A DNA stretch of 64,000 nucleotides from Vibrio vulnificus NBRC 15645 = ATCC 27562 (GCF_002224265.1 NZ_CP012882.1:372001-436000); one strand, 5' to 3'; counted from the first letter of the stretch, positions 17,623 to 27,293 are shown. Numbers and translations are program-made. The notes: a model not told the origin generated them from the sequence alone.

Positions 17623-18066
17623 ATGAACAACATACTGAAAATTATCGCGTTTATCCTCGCTCTCTCGGGCGGATTCTTTGCTAAAGATATCGTCCAGCTG
17701 TTTTCATCCGACACAACCGCTGTGACTCAATCTGCGCCTAAGTTAGAGGACTATTGCATGCTCTCAACCCAAGCTTGCACGCAGCAAGCAGTGAGCATGA
17801 CGCTAAGCAACGATACCGCGCAACCGTTGGTGGCCAGTGAAGTTCGTGTCGAATGGCCCTCTAGCAAAGAACCGCAATTAGTGCTCACTCTTAGTGGCTT
17901 AGAGATGGACATGGGCAAGCCAAAGTTTGTGCTTAAACAAACTTCGCCAGGCCACTATTCCGGTGAAGTGATTCTGCCTGTTTGCACTACCGACGCCATG
18001 ACGTGGTTAGGCGAGCTTACCGACGGTACTACCACGGTTTACCCTGCAATAAGGATGCAACGATGA
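17623..18066 (+). CDS. Membrane-anchored FixH/YtkA-like protein of a copper-delivery operon
   Basis: A 147-residue protein with one N-terminal membrane segment (IIAFILALSGGFFAKDIVQLF) and a periplasmic beta-sandwich-like domain. The core LSGLEMDMGKPKFVLKQTSP and later HYSGEVILPVC resemble YtkA/FixH domains found with cytochrome oxidase assembly factors; this is a resemblance, not proof. Two Met residues (MDMG) and Cys residues could bind copper. The stop overlaps the start of the SCO gene (ATGA), so the two are translationally coupled. Confidence 0.7.
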   Translation: MNNILKIIAFILALSGGFFAKDIVQLFSSDTTAVTQSAPKLEDYCMLSTQACTQQAVSMTLSNDTAQPLVASEVRVEWPSSKEPQLVLTLSGLEMDMGKPKFVLKQTSPGHYSGEVILPVCTTDAMTWLGELTDGTTTVYPAIRMQR

Positions 18067-18662
18067 GTAAAAATTGGTCTCTCTTTCTGGTGGTCGCTTT
18101 TGTGCTTGGATTTGCACTCAAAAGCTATTTGGATCTGCAAGGTAAAGTGGAAAACGAAGCCACACCACCAACGCACTCAGCCGCAATGCTCTATGGTCAA
18201 GACGGGCAAGCGGTGAACATTTTTGACACGGAAGATACACGCATCCGCGTAGTCTATTTTGGTTTTACGCGCTGCCCAGATGTGTGCCCGACGTCTTTGG
18301 CGATGCTCTCTGGCGCTTTAAACGAGTTGGACGATGCTACCAAGGCGAAGCTGCGCCCTCTGTTTATTTCGCTCGATCCAGAGCGTGATGACGCAAAGCT
18401 TTCTGCGCAGTACGCCCACTATTTCCACCCAATGATTGAAGGGCTCTCTTCTTCACTGGAGGTCACCACGGAACTGGCCAAACGCTACGGAGTCATTTTC
18501 CGCAAAACAGAATTGAAAGACTCAGAGTTGAAGTACACGCTCGATCACAGCTCTTACTTCTACTTTTTGCAGCCCGATGGCACCTTGATCACCAAAGTGC
18601 CACACACCTTAACTCCCGCTCCGATTGTCGAAGCAATAAAAACGATAACCCAAGGAAATTAG
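18063..18662 (+). CDS. SCO1/SenC/PrrC family copper chaperone
   Basis: A 199-residue thioredoxin-fold protein anchored by an N-terminal membrane segment (SLFLVVAFVLGFALKSYLDL). It has the copper-binding motif CPDVC in YFGFTRCPDVCPTS and the distal conserved His in TLDHSSYFYFL. SCO proteins insert copper into the CuA site of cytochrome oxidase or act as thiol reductants. Start chosen at the ATG overlapping the upstream stop; the longer frame is not supported. Middle gene of a three-gene operon with the PCuAC chaperone two bases downstream. Confidence 0.9.
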   Translation: MSKNWSLFLVVAFVLGFALKSYLDLQGKVENEATPPTHSAAMLYGQDGQAVNIFDTEDTRIRVVYFGFTRCPDVCPTSLAMLSGALNELDDATKAKLRPLFISLDPERDDAKLSAQYAHYFHPMIEGLSSSLEVTTELAKRYGVIFRKTELKDSELKYTLDHSSYFYFLQPDGTLITKVPHTLTPAPIVEAIKTITQGN

Positions 18663-18663
18663 G

Positions 18664-19113
18664 ATGAAACTTAAAGCTCTCGCGCTTGCCGCACTACTTG
18701 TCAGCCCGTTGGTTAGCGCGCAAATGGATCTCATGGCTCACCACCCTTATGCCCGAGCGATGGCCCCGGGTGCCGTGAACAGTGCGGTCTTTGTGGAACT
18801 GATGAACCGCAGTGACAACGTGCGTACGATTGTTGCCGCAGAAACGCCAGCAGCAGGCAAAGTGGAACTGCATGACGTCATCAAAGAAGGCGATGTGATG
18901 AAGATGCGTCAAGTTGAATCGATTGAAATCCCAGCGAAAGGCAAAACCGTGCTCAAACCGGGCAGCCTTCACATCATGCTGTTTGATCTCAAAGCGCCAT
19001 TGAATGAAGGTGAGCAGATCGATGTCACAGTGACTTTCGCCAACGGTGAAAAGATGACCTTCCAAGCGCCAGTGAAAAAAGTGATGAAAGGCATGCAGCA
19101 CTCAGGCCATTAA
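18664..19113 (+). CDS. PCuAC-type periplasmic copper chaperone
   Basis: A 149-residue secreted protein. Signal peptide MKLKALALAALLVSPLVSAQ precedes a domain with the PCuAC copper-binding residues: Met/His in VELHDVIKEGDVMKMR and HIM in GSLHIMLFDL. A His/Met-rich tail (MKGMQHSGH) may add a metal site. It delivers Cu(I) to SCO proteins or directly to oxidase subunits, which fits the neighbouring SCO gene. The operon ends in a terminator 35 bases later. Confidence 0.9.
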   Translation: MKLKALALAALLVSPLVSAQMDLMAHHPYARAMAPGAVNSAVFVELMNRSDNVRTIVAAETPAAGKVELHDVIKEGDVMKMRQVESIEIPAKGKTVLKPGSLHIMLFDLKAPLNEGEQIDVTVTFANGEKMTFQAPVKKVMKGMQHSGH

Positions 19114-19148
19114 GCCCTCGCCAGCCGCAACCAAAAAGCAAAGTGCAA

Positions 19149-19180
19149 AAAAGGAGCAACTCAGTTTGCTCCTTTTCTTT
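19149..19180 (+). terminator. Terminator of the copper-delivery operon
   Basis: A 10-bp stem AAAAGGAGCA/TGCTCCTTTT with an eight-base loop and a pyrimidine tail. Confidence 0.85.
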
Positions 19181-19228
19181 ATGCAACGTATACTCATGCG
19201 GTTTCTATCACTAACTGGAGGAATTCTG

Positions 19229-19270
19229 ATGATTGTAACAAACCAAACTCAAAGGGCATGGTTGGGTTAA
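19229..19270 (+). CDS. Putative 13-residue leader peptide upstream of the rsgA paralogue
   Basis: A tiny ORF, MIVTNQTQRAWLG, starts seven bases after a perfect GGAGG site, one of the best ribosome binding sites in this region. Its stop codon runs into a short hairpin (ACGGA-AAG-TCCGT) followed by T-rich sequence. It lies in a structured ~245-base leader before an RsgA-type gene. The strong site and position suggest a regulatory leader ORF; translation is not proven. Confidence 0.5.
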   Translation: MIVTNQTQRAWLG

Positions 19271-19425
19271 CGGAAAGTCCGTTTTCAATTTTATTATCGC
19301 ATTACGCGACTTCTCCCTTCCCTTCTCAATTTGCCCGGTCAAACCGGGGTGATTCTATTTGATTTACGAATGAAACCCTGAAGCTATTACTTAGTGGGTG
19401 CTTTTGCGCACCGGGAAAATTCGCA
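19271..19425 (+). promoter_or_regulatory. Structured leader of the rsgA paralogue
   Basis: CCCGGT (19334-19339) can pair with ACCGGG at 19343-19348 in a tight hairpin or with ACCGGG at 19410-19415, which is 10 bases before the rsgA start. A third hairpin GGTGC/GCACC (19397-19412) overlaps the latter. The mutually exclusive pairings would allow control of translation start. Confidence 0.45.
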
Positions 19426-20487
19426 ATGAACAACACAATGACGTCTTCTCAGCCTTACACTTTGACTCAACTAGGCTGGAAACCATTTTTTCAACAACAA
19501 CTGACGCTTGAAGATTATGAAAATACGCAAATCTGCCGAGTGATCGCCCATCATCGCAGTGGTTATCAGCTTTGCAGTGAACAAGGACGCTTTCACCTTG
19601 CCATTCACCATGCACAACCGAAAATGACGGTTGGCGATTGGGTTTTGCTCGATGATCAGCAACAGTTTAAACGTCTACTTGAACGCCAAAGCGAACTCAG
19701 TCGCAAAGCGGCTGGCAGTAAAATCGCGGAGCAGTTGATTGCCACCAATGTCGATACACTGTTTATCGTCTGCTCGCTCAATGATGACTTTAACCTCAGC
19801 CGCATTGAGCGCTATTTGAGCATTGCAAAAGAAGCGCACATCGAGCCTGTGGTGGTCCTCACCAAAGCCGATTTATCTCAGCAGGCAGAGCAAAACATCA
19901 CGCAGGTTAAGCAACTCAGTGCAGCGCTATGGGTAGAGGCAGTGAATGCGCTCGACCCTGCTAGCGTCGCGGCATTACAACCTTGGTGTGCCAAAGGCAG
20001 AACAGTGGCCTTTATTGGTTCTTCCGGTGTGGGTAAATCCACACTCACCAATACCTTACTTGGTGTAGAAACCCAACAAACCGGTGGGATTCGTGAAGAT
20101 GACAGCAAAGGCCGCCATACCACCACGGCTCGCTCTGTTCATATGATCCCTGACGGCGCATTGATCATCGATACACCGGGAATGCGTGAACTTCAGCTTG
20201 CCGATTGTCGTGAGGGCGTCAGCGAGACGTTTGCTGAGATCGAAACGCTCGCGCAGCACTGTCGCTTTAAAGATTGCCAGCATCAGCAAGAGCCAGGATG
20301 CGCAGTTCAACAAGCGATTGACTGTGGCACACTAGAAGCCCGACGTTTACAAAACTACTTTAAGCTGCAACGAGAACAGGCCTACAACGCTTCAACGTTT
20401 GCAGAGCAAAGGAGCCGAATGAAGCAATTTGGCAAAATGTGTCGTCATATTCAAAGTGACAAGCAAAAACTCAAAACCACCTATTAA
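19426..20487 (+). CDS. rsgA: RsgA/YjeQ-family ribosome small-subunit GTPase (paralogue)
   Basis: A 353-residue circularly permuted GTPase. An N-terminal OB-fold (about residues 40-100) is followed by the G4 motif (VVLTKADL) before the P-loop ([12 protein letters not shown]), G2 region ([17 protein letters not shown]) and G3 ([10 protein letters not shown]), the order diagnostic of the family. A C-terminal zinc-binding segment carries C-x4-C, H, C spacing ([15 protein letters not shown]). RsgA matures the 30S subunit. Vibrios usually have the main rsgA next to orn/psd genes, so this is probably a second copy. Preceded by an unusual leader. Confidence 0.85.
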   Translation: MNNTMTSSQPYTLTQLGWKPFFQQQLTLEDYENTQICRVIAHHRSGYQLCSEQGRFHLAIHHAQPKMTVGDWVLLDDQQQFKRLLERQSELSRKAAGSKIAEQLIATNVDTLFIVCSLNDDFNLSRIERYLSIAKEAHIEPVVVLTKADLSQQAEQNITQVKQLSAALWVEAVNALDPASVAALQPWCAKGRTVAFIGSSGVGKSTLTNTLLGVETQQTGGIREDDSKGRHTTTARSVHMIPDGALIIDTPGMRELQLADCREGVSETFAEIETLAQHCRFKDCQHQQEPGCAVQQAIDCGTLEARRLQNYFKLQREQAYNASTFAEQRSRMKQFGKMCRHIQSDKQKLKTTY

Positions 20488-20510
20488 CCTCAACGGTTAG
20501 TAACTTTTTC

Positions 20511-20550
20511 ATAACCAAAGTGGGCAATCATTCACTTTGGTTATGCTTTC
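20511..20550 (+). terminator. Terminator-like hairpin after the rsgA paralogue
   Basis: A perfect 12-bp stem ATAACCAAAGTG/CACTTTGGTTAT with a ten-base loop; the tail after it is pyrimidine-rich but not a clean T-run. Confidence 0.7.
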
Positions 20551-20813
20551 CTCTTACCAATCGTCGCGGCAAATTTACCTCGCATCAACATTTTTAACCA
20601 TGCATCACAACATTGAACAAACAATAACCCCAAAAACAAACTAAAACTAGACACAAAATATTACCAAGCTACTATAGGTTCCATTCAGCATAAAAATGGC
20701 TGAATTTTTATTACTTTTATAAAACGATTATTCAAATATCCTCACGCAACTTGATGTTTCTGCTTCAAGTAGCAAGGGGATAACTATAATTCTGATAAAT
20801 GCAGGAATGATGT
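20551..20813 (+). promoter_or_regulatory. Upstream region of sstT
   Basis: AT-rich non-coding sequence holding the sstT promoter. Apart from an AGGA ribosome binding site about eight bases before the ATG I see no clear operator, small ORF or folded leader. Confidence 0.4.
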
Positions 20814-22034
20814 ATGCAACATAACAGTCTTATCGCCCGATTTGCCCGAGGCAATCTGGTGATCCAAATTTTAGTCGGTATCATCCTCGGTATCTCGCTG
20901 GCCTTAGTTTCACCAAGCTCAGCGGAAAGTGTCGGCATGCTGGGCAGCTTGTTTGTCGGCGCACTGAAAGCGATCGCTCCAATTCTTGTTTTCATTTTGG
21001 TCGCCGCGTCTATCGCTAATCAAAAGAAAAACCAACACACCCATATGCGTCCTATCATTGTGATGTACCTAGCGGGCACCTTCTTTGCAGCTCTGACAGC
21101 CGTTGTTTTGAGCTTCATGTTCCCGACGACATTAACCTTGGTCACTGGCGCTGAAGGGGCAAATCCTCCTCAAGGCATTATGGAAGTGATCAAAACCTTG
21201 CTGTTCAAGTTGGTTGATAACCCAGTTAATGCACTAATGAGCGCGAACTACATTGGTATTTTGGCATGGGGTGTCGGCCTTGGTTTGGCACTTCACCACG
21301 CATCAGACACCACCAAAGCGGTATTTGAAGACCTGAGCCACAGTGTTTCTCACATCGTGCGCTTCATTATTCGTCTTGCGCCATTTGGTATCTTTGGCTT
21401 AGTGGCGTCTACATTCGCTACTACAGGTTTCGATGCCTTAGCTGGCTACGCTCACCTATTGGTGGTATTGCTGAGCGCTATGGCGATCATTGCGTTGATC
21501 GTTAACCCAGCTATGGTTTACGCGAAAACCAAGCAAAACCCATATCCATTGGTGTTCCAATGCCTACGTGAAAGTGGTGTAACGGCCTTCTTCACCCGTT
21601 CGAGCGCGGCAAACATCCCTGTGAACATGTCATTGTGTGAAAAACTGAAGTTAGACGAAGATACTTACTCTGTCTCTATCCCACTGGGTGCAACCATCAA
21701 CATGGCGGGTGCGGCCATCACTATCACCACACTGACGCTGGCTGCCGTTCATACCATGGGTATCGAAGTAGACTTGATGACAGCGCTTCTACTGAGCGTC
21801 GTTGCCGCAGTGTCTGCTTGTGGTGCATCTGGTGTTGCTGGCGGTTCTTTGCTCCTGATCCCACTTGCGTGTGGCCTGTTTGGTATTTCAAACGACATCG
21901 CGATGCAAGTGGTCGCGGTTGGCTTCATCATCGGTGTGATTCAAGATTCTGCTGAAACGGCGCTAAACAGCTCAACGGACGTGGTATTTACTGCTGCTGT
22001 CTGCGAGTCAGAAGCGCAGAAAGCAAAAGGTTAA
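20814..22034 (+). CDS. sstT: SstT sodium/serine-threonine symporter
   Basis: A 406-residue dicarboxylate/amino-acid:cation symporter (DAACS family) with eight predicted membrane segments and re-entrant loops. Serine-rich loop [14 protein letters not shown] and the later [17 protein letters not shown] and [13 protein letters not shown] segments match the substrate- and sodium-binding regions of SstT. It imports serine and threonine with Na+. Single-gene unit ending in a shared terminator with the convergent pdxY. Confidence 0.93.
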   Translation: MQHNSLIARFARGNLVIQILVGIILGISLALVSPSSAESVGMLGSLFVGALKAIAPILVFILVAASIANQKKNQHTHMRPIIVMYLAGTFFAALTAVVLSFMFPTTLTLVTGAEGANPPQGIMEVIKTLLFKLVDNPVNALMSANYIGILAWGVGLGLALHHASDTTKAVFEDLSHSVSHIVRFIIRLAPFGIFGLVASTFATTGFDALAGYAHLLVVLLSAMAIIALIVNPAMVYAKTKQNPYPLVFQCLRESGVTAFFTRSSAANIPVNMSLCEKLKLDEDTYSVSIPLGATINMAGAAITITTLTLAAVHTMGIEVDLMTALLLSVVAAVSACGASGVAGGSLLLIPLACGLFGISNDIAMQVVAVGFIIGVIQDSAETALNSSTDVVFTAAVCESEAQKAKG

Positions 22035-22061
22035 CTGTGACTCTCCGTTAGTCTCAAAAAA

Positions 22062-22088
22062 AAAGGAGCCCTACATGGCTCCTTTTTC
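22062..22088. terminator. Bidirectional terminator between sstT and pdxY
   Basis: The stem AAAAGGAGCC/GGCTCCTTTT with a six-base loop is bracketed by A- and T-runs, serving two convergent genes. The T-run touches the pdxY stop region. Confidence 0.85.
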
Positions 22089-22960
22089 TATTCAACCGTT
22101 TTCAACGTAACTTCTTCCAGCGGAAAGTGCTTGCTAGGCTCAACAAATTCTTGCTGCGCAGCGATGGTTTGCAGTTCCCATTCGCCCGCTTGGTAAGTCG
22201 CGTTCAGCACGCCGTAGCACGCATCGTGACAGTGCTGGAAGGCTTGTTTTGGCGTCCAACCTTTCAATAGACCCGCAGTGAAAATCGCCGAAATCAAATC
22301 GCCCGCGCCAACCGGGGCTTTAGCAAATTCAAAATGAGGGCGCTTCGCTAGGTAAGTACCTTCTTGCGTCGCAAGTAGCATATTGAAGCTATCATCCGAC
22401 AAACAGTAAAGGTGTTTCACCAACACCACTTTAGGACCTTTTACTAGTGCACGCTGGCAAGCGTTGAACGCATCATCCAACGTGTGAATTTCCATTTCGG
22501 CAAATTGGCTTAACTCGAACTGGTTAGGCACAATCACGTCCGCCATTGGCATGAGGCGGTTTAATAAGTTTTCCGCAATCCCCGGCGCGACAATACAGCC
22601 TTTGTCTGGCGCGCCCATCACGGGGTCACACACATAAAGCGCTTCAGGATTTGCTTGTTTGACTTTGGTGACGGTTTCTTCGACTGCCAGACATTGCTCA
22701 GCACTGCCTTGATAGCCAGTCAGTACCGCTTGGCACTTCTCAAGTGCACCAATATTGTTAAGGCCACGAACCAGTTCGCTGATGTCATCAGCCGAAAACG
22801 CACGACCGGTCCAACCTTCTTGGTACTGGGTGTGGTTAGAAAATTGAACCGTGTGGATCGGCCACACTTCAAAGCCCATGCGTTGCATTGGGAAGACAGC
22901 ACTGCTGTTACCGGCATGGCCATAAGCAACGTGTGACTGGATGGAGAGGATACCTTGCAT
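22088..22960 (-). CDS. pdxY: PdxY pyridoxal kinase
   Basis: A 290-residue ribokinase-fold kinase that phosphorylates pyridoxal in vitamin B6 salvage. Typical features: N-terminal [20 protein letters not shown] substrate-binding strand, [26 protein letters not shown], and the anion-hole/catalytic motif [13 protein letters not shown] near the C-terminus. Length and motifs fit PdxY (pyridoxal-specific) better than PdxK. Start ATG. Upstream genes point elsewhere, so it is a monocistronic unit. Confidence 0.93.
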   Translation of the reverse strand: MQGILSIQSHVAYGHAGNSSAVFPMQRMGFEVWPIHTVQFSNHTQYQEGWTGRAFSADDISELVRGLNNIGALEKCQAVLTGYQGSAEQCLAVEETVTKVKQANPEALYVCDPVMGAPDKGCIVAPGIAENLLNRLMPMADVIVPNQFELSQFAEMEIHTLDDAFNACQRALVKGPKVVLVKHLYCLSDDSFNMLLATQEGTYLAKRPHFEFAKAPVGAGDLISAIFTAGLLKGWTPKQAFQHCHDACYGVLNATYQAGEWELQTIAAQQEFVEPSKHFPLEEVTLKTVE

Positions 22961-23270
22961 AGTACCAGACCTCTTCTTGTTGTTATCAATAGTTCAAAGA
23001 CAGCGGCAAGCGCTCAATTTACGAAACCAGTAGTGTATTCGACAAACCAAGATTCTCGAACTCAATTCTGAAGCGAATGGGCTGAGAGTTGGTCATCCAT
23101 ACCTGACTCTTGATTTCTCTCTGTCTTTTCAAGCGGGAGGGCAAACACTCGTCAACTCGCTCAAGCAACTACAAAGGTATCGGCGTCGAGTGTAACAGCC
23201 GCTTGAGGGATTGGCGTCTGCTAATTGTTGAAAATCAGTTTTCACCGTGTCGTCAATGGTCACGCATAAA
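22961..23270. other. Non-coding gap upstream of pdxY
   Basis: About 310 bases between pdxY and the potE terminator. It should contain the pdxY promoter; I see no ORF with a ribosome binding site, no strong repeat and no recognisable riboswitch. Confidence 0.4.
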
Positions 23271-23274
23271 ATGA

Positions 23275-23316
23275 AAAAACGAGCCTTCCACATTAAGTTG
23301 GGGAAGGCTCTTTCTC
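23275..23316 (-). terminator. Terminator of potE
   Basis: GAGCCTTCC/GGAAGGCTC stem (23281-23310) followed on the minus strand by a T-run (the A-run at 23275-23279). Confidence 0.85.
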
Positions 23317-23324
23317 GATGATGT

Positions 23325-24635
23325 TTAATTGGCTAAAGGTTCGTGCTTGGCCGCGATCAAGCCATAAGCACTCCAACCTAGGAAGGTAACGATTGAACCC
23401 CACATCATGGCTTCGTAGCCCGAACCATACAACGCGTAGAAGCTGTAGAGAGAACCAACCAAAGCGATGATGTTGGTGGTTTTCATTTCGCGCTCAGGCA
23501 CGTGCGCTACTTGCTGCATGATGAAGATTGCGCCCATACAGAGAATGTAAGGAATCACGTTGGTTACTACCGCAAGGTTCACCAGCGCTTCAAACTGCTC
23601 GTTCAATGTGGGTGAGATAGTCATTAAAGACAACACCGATTGGATAACCGTGATGGCCACCATCCCTTTGATGGGCGTGCCGCGTTTATCAACTTCTGAG
23701 AACAGTTTTGGGAAGAAGCCAGCATCCGAAGAGGATTTGAATACCGACGCGATAGTGAACTGCCAACCCAGTAGTGAACCGGCGCAAGCCAGTACCGCCA
23801 TACCCGCGACCATTTTGCCAGCGGTTGAGCCTAGCATCACTGTCCATACGGTTGAGAATGGCGCTGTCGATGCCGCAAGATCAGCATTCGCCACAATGCC
23901 AGAACAGATGTTGGTTGAAACAATGTAAACCACCGCCGCAATCAGCGTACCGCCCAATACTGCAATCGGCACGTTCTTTTCTGGGTTGTCCACCGCATCG
24001 GAGTTGGCGCAAGCCGATTCCAAACCTAAGAACGCCCAAAGAGTCATCGCAATGGATGCACTCACCGCTTCACCAAATGGCAGATGATGTGGGTTCCACG
24101 CTTCTACGTACATGGTTGGGTTAAACCAGAACCAACCCACAATTCCCAAAGAACACACAGGAAGGATAACGCCCCAAACCGTAAACGAGCCGATTTGACC
24201 CGTGATCTTCGCACCACCAAAGTTAGCGAAGGTACAGATCCAAAGGATAGCGATGGTGTACAGACAGGTTTCGACTGGCGACAAAGTCACTTCGAAGAAA
24301 GCCGAGCCATAACCGACACAGGTAATCGCAATCGCAATGTTGGCAATCAACAATGACAAGCCGTAGGTCCAACCCGCCATAAACGCACCCGATTTACCAA
24401 ACGCGTACGAGGCATAACCGTTCATCCCACCATCACGCTTACTAAAACGACCACACTTTGCAAAGACATAAGCAAGAGCCAATGAGCCCGCCGCGGTGAT
24501 CAGCCAAGATAGAATCGAAATCGTGCCTACTTGCGCTAACTTACTTGGCAACATGATGATGCCCGAGCCAGCCATGTTAATGAACGTCAGAATGGTCAAT
24601 TGCACCACCGACATTTTTTTGGTTTCAGTACTCAT
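23325..24635 (-). CDS. potE: PotE-type putrescine/ornithine antiporter
   Basis: A 436-residue APC-superfamily transporter with 12 hydrophobic segments, beginning with the family-typical MAGSGIIMLPSKLAQVG. The segment MTLWAFLGLESACANSDAVDNPEKN matches basic amino-acid/polyamine antiporters. It lies 65 bases downstream of the ornithine decarboxylase gene on the same strand, the classic speF-potE pairing, so it should exchange extracellular ornithine for putrescine. The antiporter group also contains CadB and ArcD types; the decarboxylase partner decides for PotE. Confidence 0.9.
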   Translation of the reverse strand: MSTETKKMSVVQLTILTFINMAGSGIIMLPSKLAQVGTISILSWLITAAGSLALAYVFAKCGRFSKRDGGMNGYASYAFGKSGAFMAGWTYGLSLLIANIAIAITCVGYGSAFFEVTLSPVETCLYTIAILWICTFANFGGAKITGQIGSFTVWGVILPVCSLGIVGWFWFNPTMYVEAWNPHHLPFGEAVSASIAMTLWAFLGLESACANSDAVDNPEKNVPIAVLGGTLIAAVVYIVSTNICSGIVANADLAASTAPFSTVWTVMLGSTAGKMVAGMAVLACAGSLLGWQFTIASVFKSSSDAGFFPKLFSEVDKRGTPIKGMVAITVIQSVLSLMTISPTLNEQFEALVNLAVVTNVIPYILCMGAIFIMQQVAHVPEREMKTTNIIALVGSLYSFYALYGSGYEAMMWGSIVTFLGWSAYGLIAAKHEPLAN

Positions 24636-24700
24636 AAATTATTCTCCACGAATAAACGGTTCGCACCGCGACAACCAAGTCACGATGCGAACGGGGTAGA

Positions 24701-26881
24701 TTAATCTTTAAGGGCGTAACAATGGGCGGTGGTGCGGCCATTGACGTCTTCTAGGTAGACACCTTGAATCTCTGGTGCGAAGCCTGGGAATCGGTTGATG
24801 CCTTCTTCTAGAGATAAGAAGTAATCGACCACTTGTTGTGTCCAGATTTCGCCCGTGATCACACAGATAATGCCTGGAGGGTAAGGAAGCGCACCTTCTG
24901 CAGCGACACGACCTACCGCTTCTTTCAGCGGCAAGTAATCACACTCGCCGCGGAAGTATTTGCGTGTTGCCACATCCGGTTTGTGCACCATGGTTGGGAA
25001 GTATTCGCTGCGGAACATCGCTTTTTGTAGCTGTTTCACGTTCAGCTCTTTGTACATGTCATGCATTTCCTGACAGAGCTGACGAATGGTGTAGCCGCGG
25101 TAGCGCTCTTTGTTCGCTTCGTAAACGCGAGGCAGCACGATGTTTAGCGGCGCATCATCACGAATGAATTTCTCGAAGCGGTTAATTTGCGCCACAAGAT
25201 GACGGATCTTACCCATGTCCTCTGCTGGTGTGAGAAGGAACAAGATAGAGTTCAAGTCACACTTCTCTGGGATGATGCCGTTTTCACGTAGGAAGTTCGC
25301 CAATAACGTGGCAGGAATACCAAAGTCTGCGTAACTGCCATCTTCCGCAATACCGGCGGTGGTTAAGAGCAATTTACATGGGTCAACGAAGTATTGGCCT
25401 TCGCCGTAACCTTCGAATTTGTGCCAGCTTGCGTTTGGCTCAAACATAAAGAATTTCTTGTTGGTGGCGATGACATCCGTATCGTAGCTGCCCCATGGCT
25501 GACCATCGACTTGGTCAGGAATGAACGGACGGATCAGCTCACAGCTTTTGAGGATTTCTTTACGCGCTTCGATACCCGTCTTCACCGCATCACGCCATAG
25601 GCGCAGACCCGCTTCACCATCGTGGATCTTCGCGTTGACATCCAATGCCGAGAACAGCGCGTAGAACGGTGAGGTTGACGCATGCATCATAAACGCGTTG
25701 TTGAAGCGTTTGTGGTTACAGTATCGAGCCTGACCTTTGATGTGGTGGTCTTTTTTGTGGATTTGCGAGGTTTGAGAAAAGCCAGCTTGTTGCTTGTGAA
25801 CAGACTGAGTCACGATCACACCCGCATCTTCTGGTTTCAGATCCAGTAGCAGTGGCGAACAGTCTTTCATCATAGGAATGAACTGCTCGTAGCCCACCCA
25901 TGCCGAGTCGAATAGGATGTAGTCACATAGGTGACCAATCTTATCCATCACGTAGCGTGCGTTGTAGATCGTACCGTCGTAAGTACCCAATTGGATGATG
26001 GCAAGACGGAATGGACGCGTATCACGCGCACGTTCGGGCGACACTTTGGCGATTTGGGCGCGGATGTACTCTTCATCAAAGCAGTGCTCATCCATACCAC
26101 CGATAAAGCCCCAAGGGTTACGCGCTGTCTCTAGGTAAACAGGCGTGCCACCCGCTTGGATTAATGCGCCGTGGTGGTTTGATTTGTGGTTGTTACGGTC
26201 AAACATCACCAAGTCGCCCTCGGTCACTAACGCGTTACACACCACTTTGTTTGAAGCCGAAGTGCCGTTGAGGACGAAGTAGGTTTTGTCTGAGTTGAAC
26301 ACTTTTGCGGCGTGCGCTTGAGCTTGGTGTGCAGAACCTTCGTGGATCAACAAGTCACCTAAATCCACGTCCGCGTTACACAAGTCACTACGGAATAGGT
26401 TTTCACCGAAAAAATCGTAGAACTGCTTGCCCGCCGGGTGTTTTTTGAAGAACTGACCGCCTTGGTGTCCTGGACAGTCAAAGGCGGAGTTGCCCATTTC
26501 CACGTAGTGCGTCAGTTGTTTGAAGAAAGGCGGCAATAGGCGGCATTCGTATTTGGTTACCGCTTCATTGATTTGGCGGCTGTAGTATTCGATGGATTGT
26601 CTTTCTAAATCGATAACGCCGGTTAACCATACGTAATCTTCAGCTGACACTGGGGTGGCGTCCGTCACCAAAAATACCGGAATACCATAACCTGTTTCGG
26701 AAATGACTTTGTGCAGGCCCGCTTTAATATCTGCCGACGTAATAATGGCAGCACCAACATCGGTTAATTCTACTTGCTCTAAAGGATGAAGATGACGATT
26801 AAATTGTTCATCTAAAGATTCAGCTAATAAACTAAAATCTTCTGGCATGTAATTACTAACACCAATAACTAAACGCTTCAT
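24701..26881 (-). CDS. speF: Ornithine decarboxylase, inducible (SpeF-type)
   Basis: A 726-residue PLP-dependent fold-I decarboxylase of the large bacterial Orn/Lys/Arg class. The N-terminal wing domain (to about residue 110) precedes the catalytic core with NGTSASNKVV, DSAWVGYEQF and the PLP lysine in SVHKQQAGFSQTSQIHKKDH; the C-terminal domain ends in VNGRTTAHCYALKD. It converts ornithine to putrescine with proton uptake, which with the PotE antiporter gives acid resistance and polyamine output. Pairing with potE indicates SpeF rather than the biosynthetic SpeC. A 412-base AT-rich leader precedes it. Confidence 0.92.
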   Translation of the reverse strand: MKRLVIGVSNYMPEDFSLLAESLDEQFNRHLHPLEQVELTDVGAAIITSADIKAGLHKVISETGYGIPVFLVTDATPVSAEDYVWLTGVIDLERQSIEYYSRQINEAVTKYECRLLPPFFKQLTHYVEMGNSAFDCPGHQGGQFFKKHPAGKQFYDFFGENLFRSDLCNADVDLGDLLIHEGSAHQAQAHAAKVFNSDKTYFVLNGTSASNKVVCNALVTEGDLVMFDRNNHKSNHHGALIQAGGTPVYLETARNPWGFIGGMDEHCFDEEYIRAQIAKVSPERARDTRPFRLAIIQLGTYDGTIYNARYVMDKIGHLCDYILFDSAWVGYEQFIPMMKDCSPLLLDLKPEDAGVIVTQSVHKQQAGFSQTSQIHKKDHHIKGQARYCNHKRFNNAFMMHASTSPFYALFSALDVNAKIHDGEAGLRLWRDAVKTGIEARKEILKSCELIRPFIPDQVDGQPWGSYDTDVIATNKKFFMFEPNASWHKFEGYGEGQYFVDPCKLLLTTAGIAEDGSYADFGIPATLLANFLRENGIIPEKCDLNSILFLLTPAEDMGKIRHLVAQINRFEKFIRDDAPLNIVLPRVYEANKERYRGYTIRQLCQEMHDMYKELNVKQLQKAMFRSEYFPTMVHKPDVATRKYFRGECDYLPLKEAVGRVAAEGALPYPPGIICVITGEIWTQQVVDYFLSLEEGINRFPGFAPEIQGVYLEDVNGRTTAHCYALKD

Positions 26882-27091
26882 TTGAAATATCTCTTATTTG
26901 TTCTTTAAAAACGACAAGCACAGATATTACAAATGGAATTTAGATTTAAAATTTAAAAAACAAATTTCGTGATTATTCGTTCATAATTAAAAACCTTATT
27001 TACTCGAAATAAAATTTCGAGATCTTTATCACTTTCCTTTTGATAAGCCAATGATATTGGATTGAGATTAAATTTAAATTCAGATAAAAAA

Positions 27092-27157
27092 TTATGTGAC
27101 CAAACCAGTGACAAATAGAAACAGAATCAAAAGAAAATAAAATTTTGCGATTTTCAT
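27092..27157 (-). CDS. Possible 21-residue hydrophobic peptide in the speF leader
   Basis: An ATG-started ORF (MKIAKFYFLLILFLFVTGLV then T) has a short basic start and a single hydrophobic stretch, like a small membrane peptide. The ribosome binding site is weak (AGAG close to the ATG) and the surrounding sequence is AT-rich, which makes chance ORFs of this kind common. Confidence 0.2.
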   Translation of the reverse strand: MKIAKFYFLLILFLFVTGLVT

Positions 27158-27233
27158 CACTCTATATTGTTCGTTTTTGATTTATTAGCGAGAAATAAAA
27201 ACATACCATTTAACATTTTATAAACCGCAAACA

Positions 27234-27267
27234 AAAAAGCCATCAACATTTCTGCTAATGGCTTTTC
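27234..27267 (-). terminator. Terminator of the XRE/zinc-ribbon gene
   Basis: AAAAGCCAT/ATGGCTTTT stem with a 14-base loop followed by T residues on the minus strand. Confidence 0.8.
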
Positions 27268-27293
27268 ATTTATTGTAGGGAAAAGAAACAAGA

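Larger units (their letters stand above)
26882..27293 (-). promoter_or_regulatory. Long AT-rich region upstream of the ornithine decarboxylase
   Basis: In enterobacteria speF has a long leader with an arrest peptide; here I find no peptide with the His-Ile-Arg-Arg-like motif. The region holds a perfect 8-bp hairpin CTCGAAAT/ATTTCGAG (27003-27021) and a possible 21-residue hydrophobic ORF. The terminator of the next gene lies at its distal end. Confidence 0.5.

Noticed and set aside
26882-27240. Search for a SpeFL-like arrest peptide upstream of speF
   Set aside because: All three minus-strand frames were read; no His/Arg-rich peptide with a start and a site was found.
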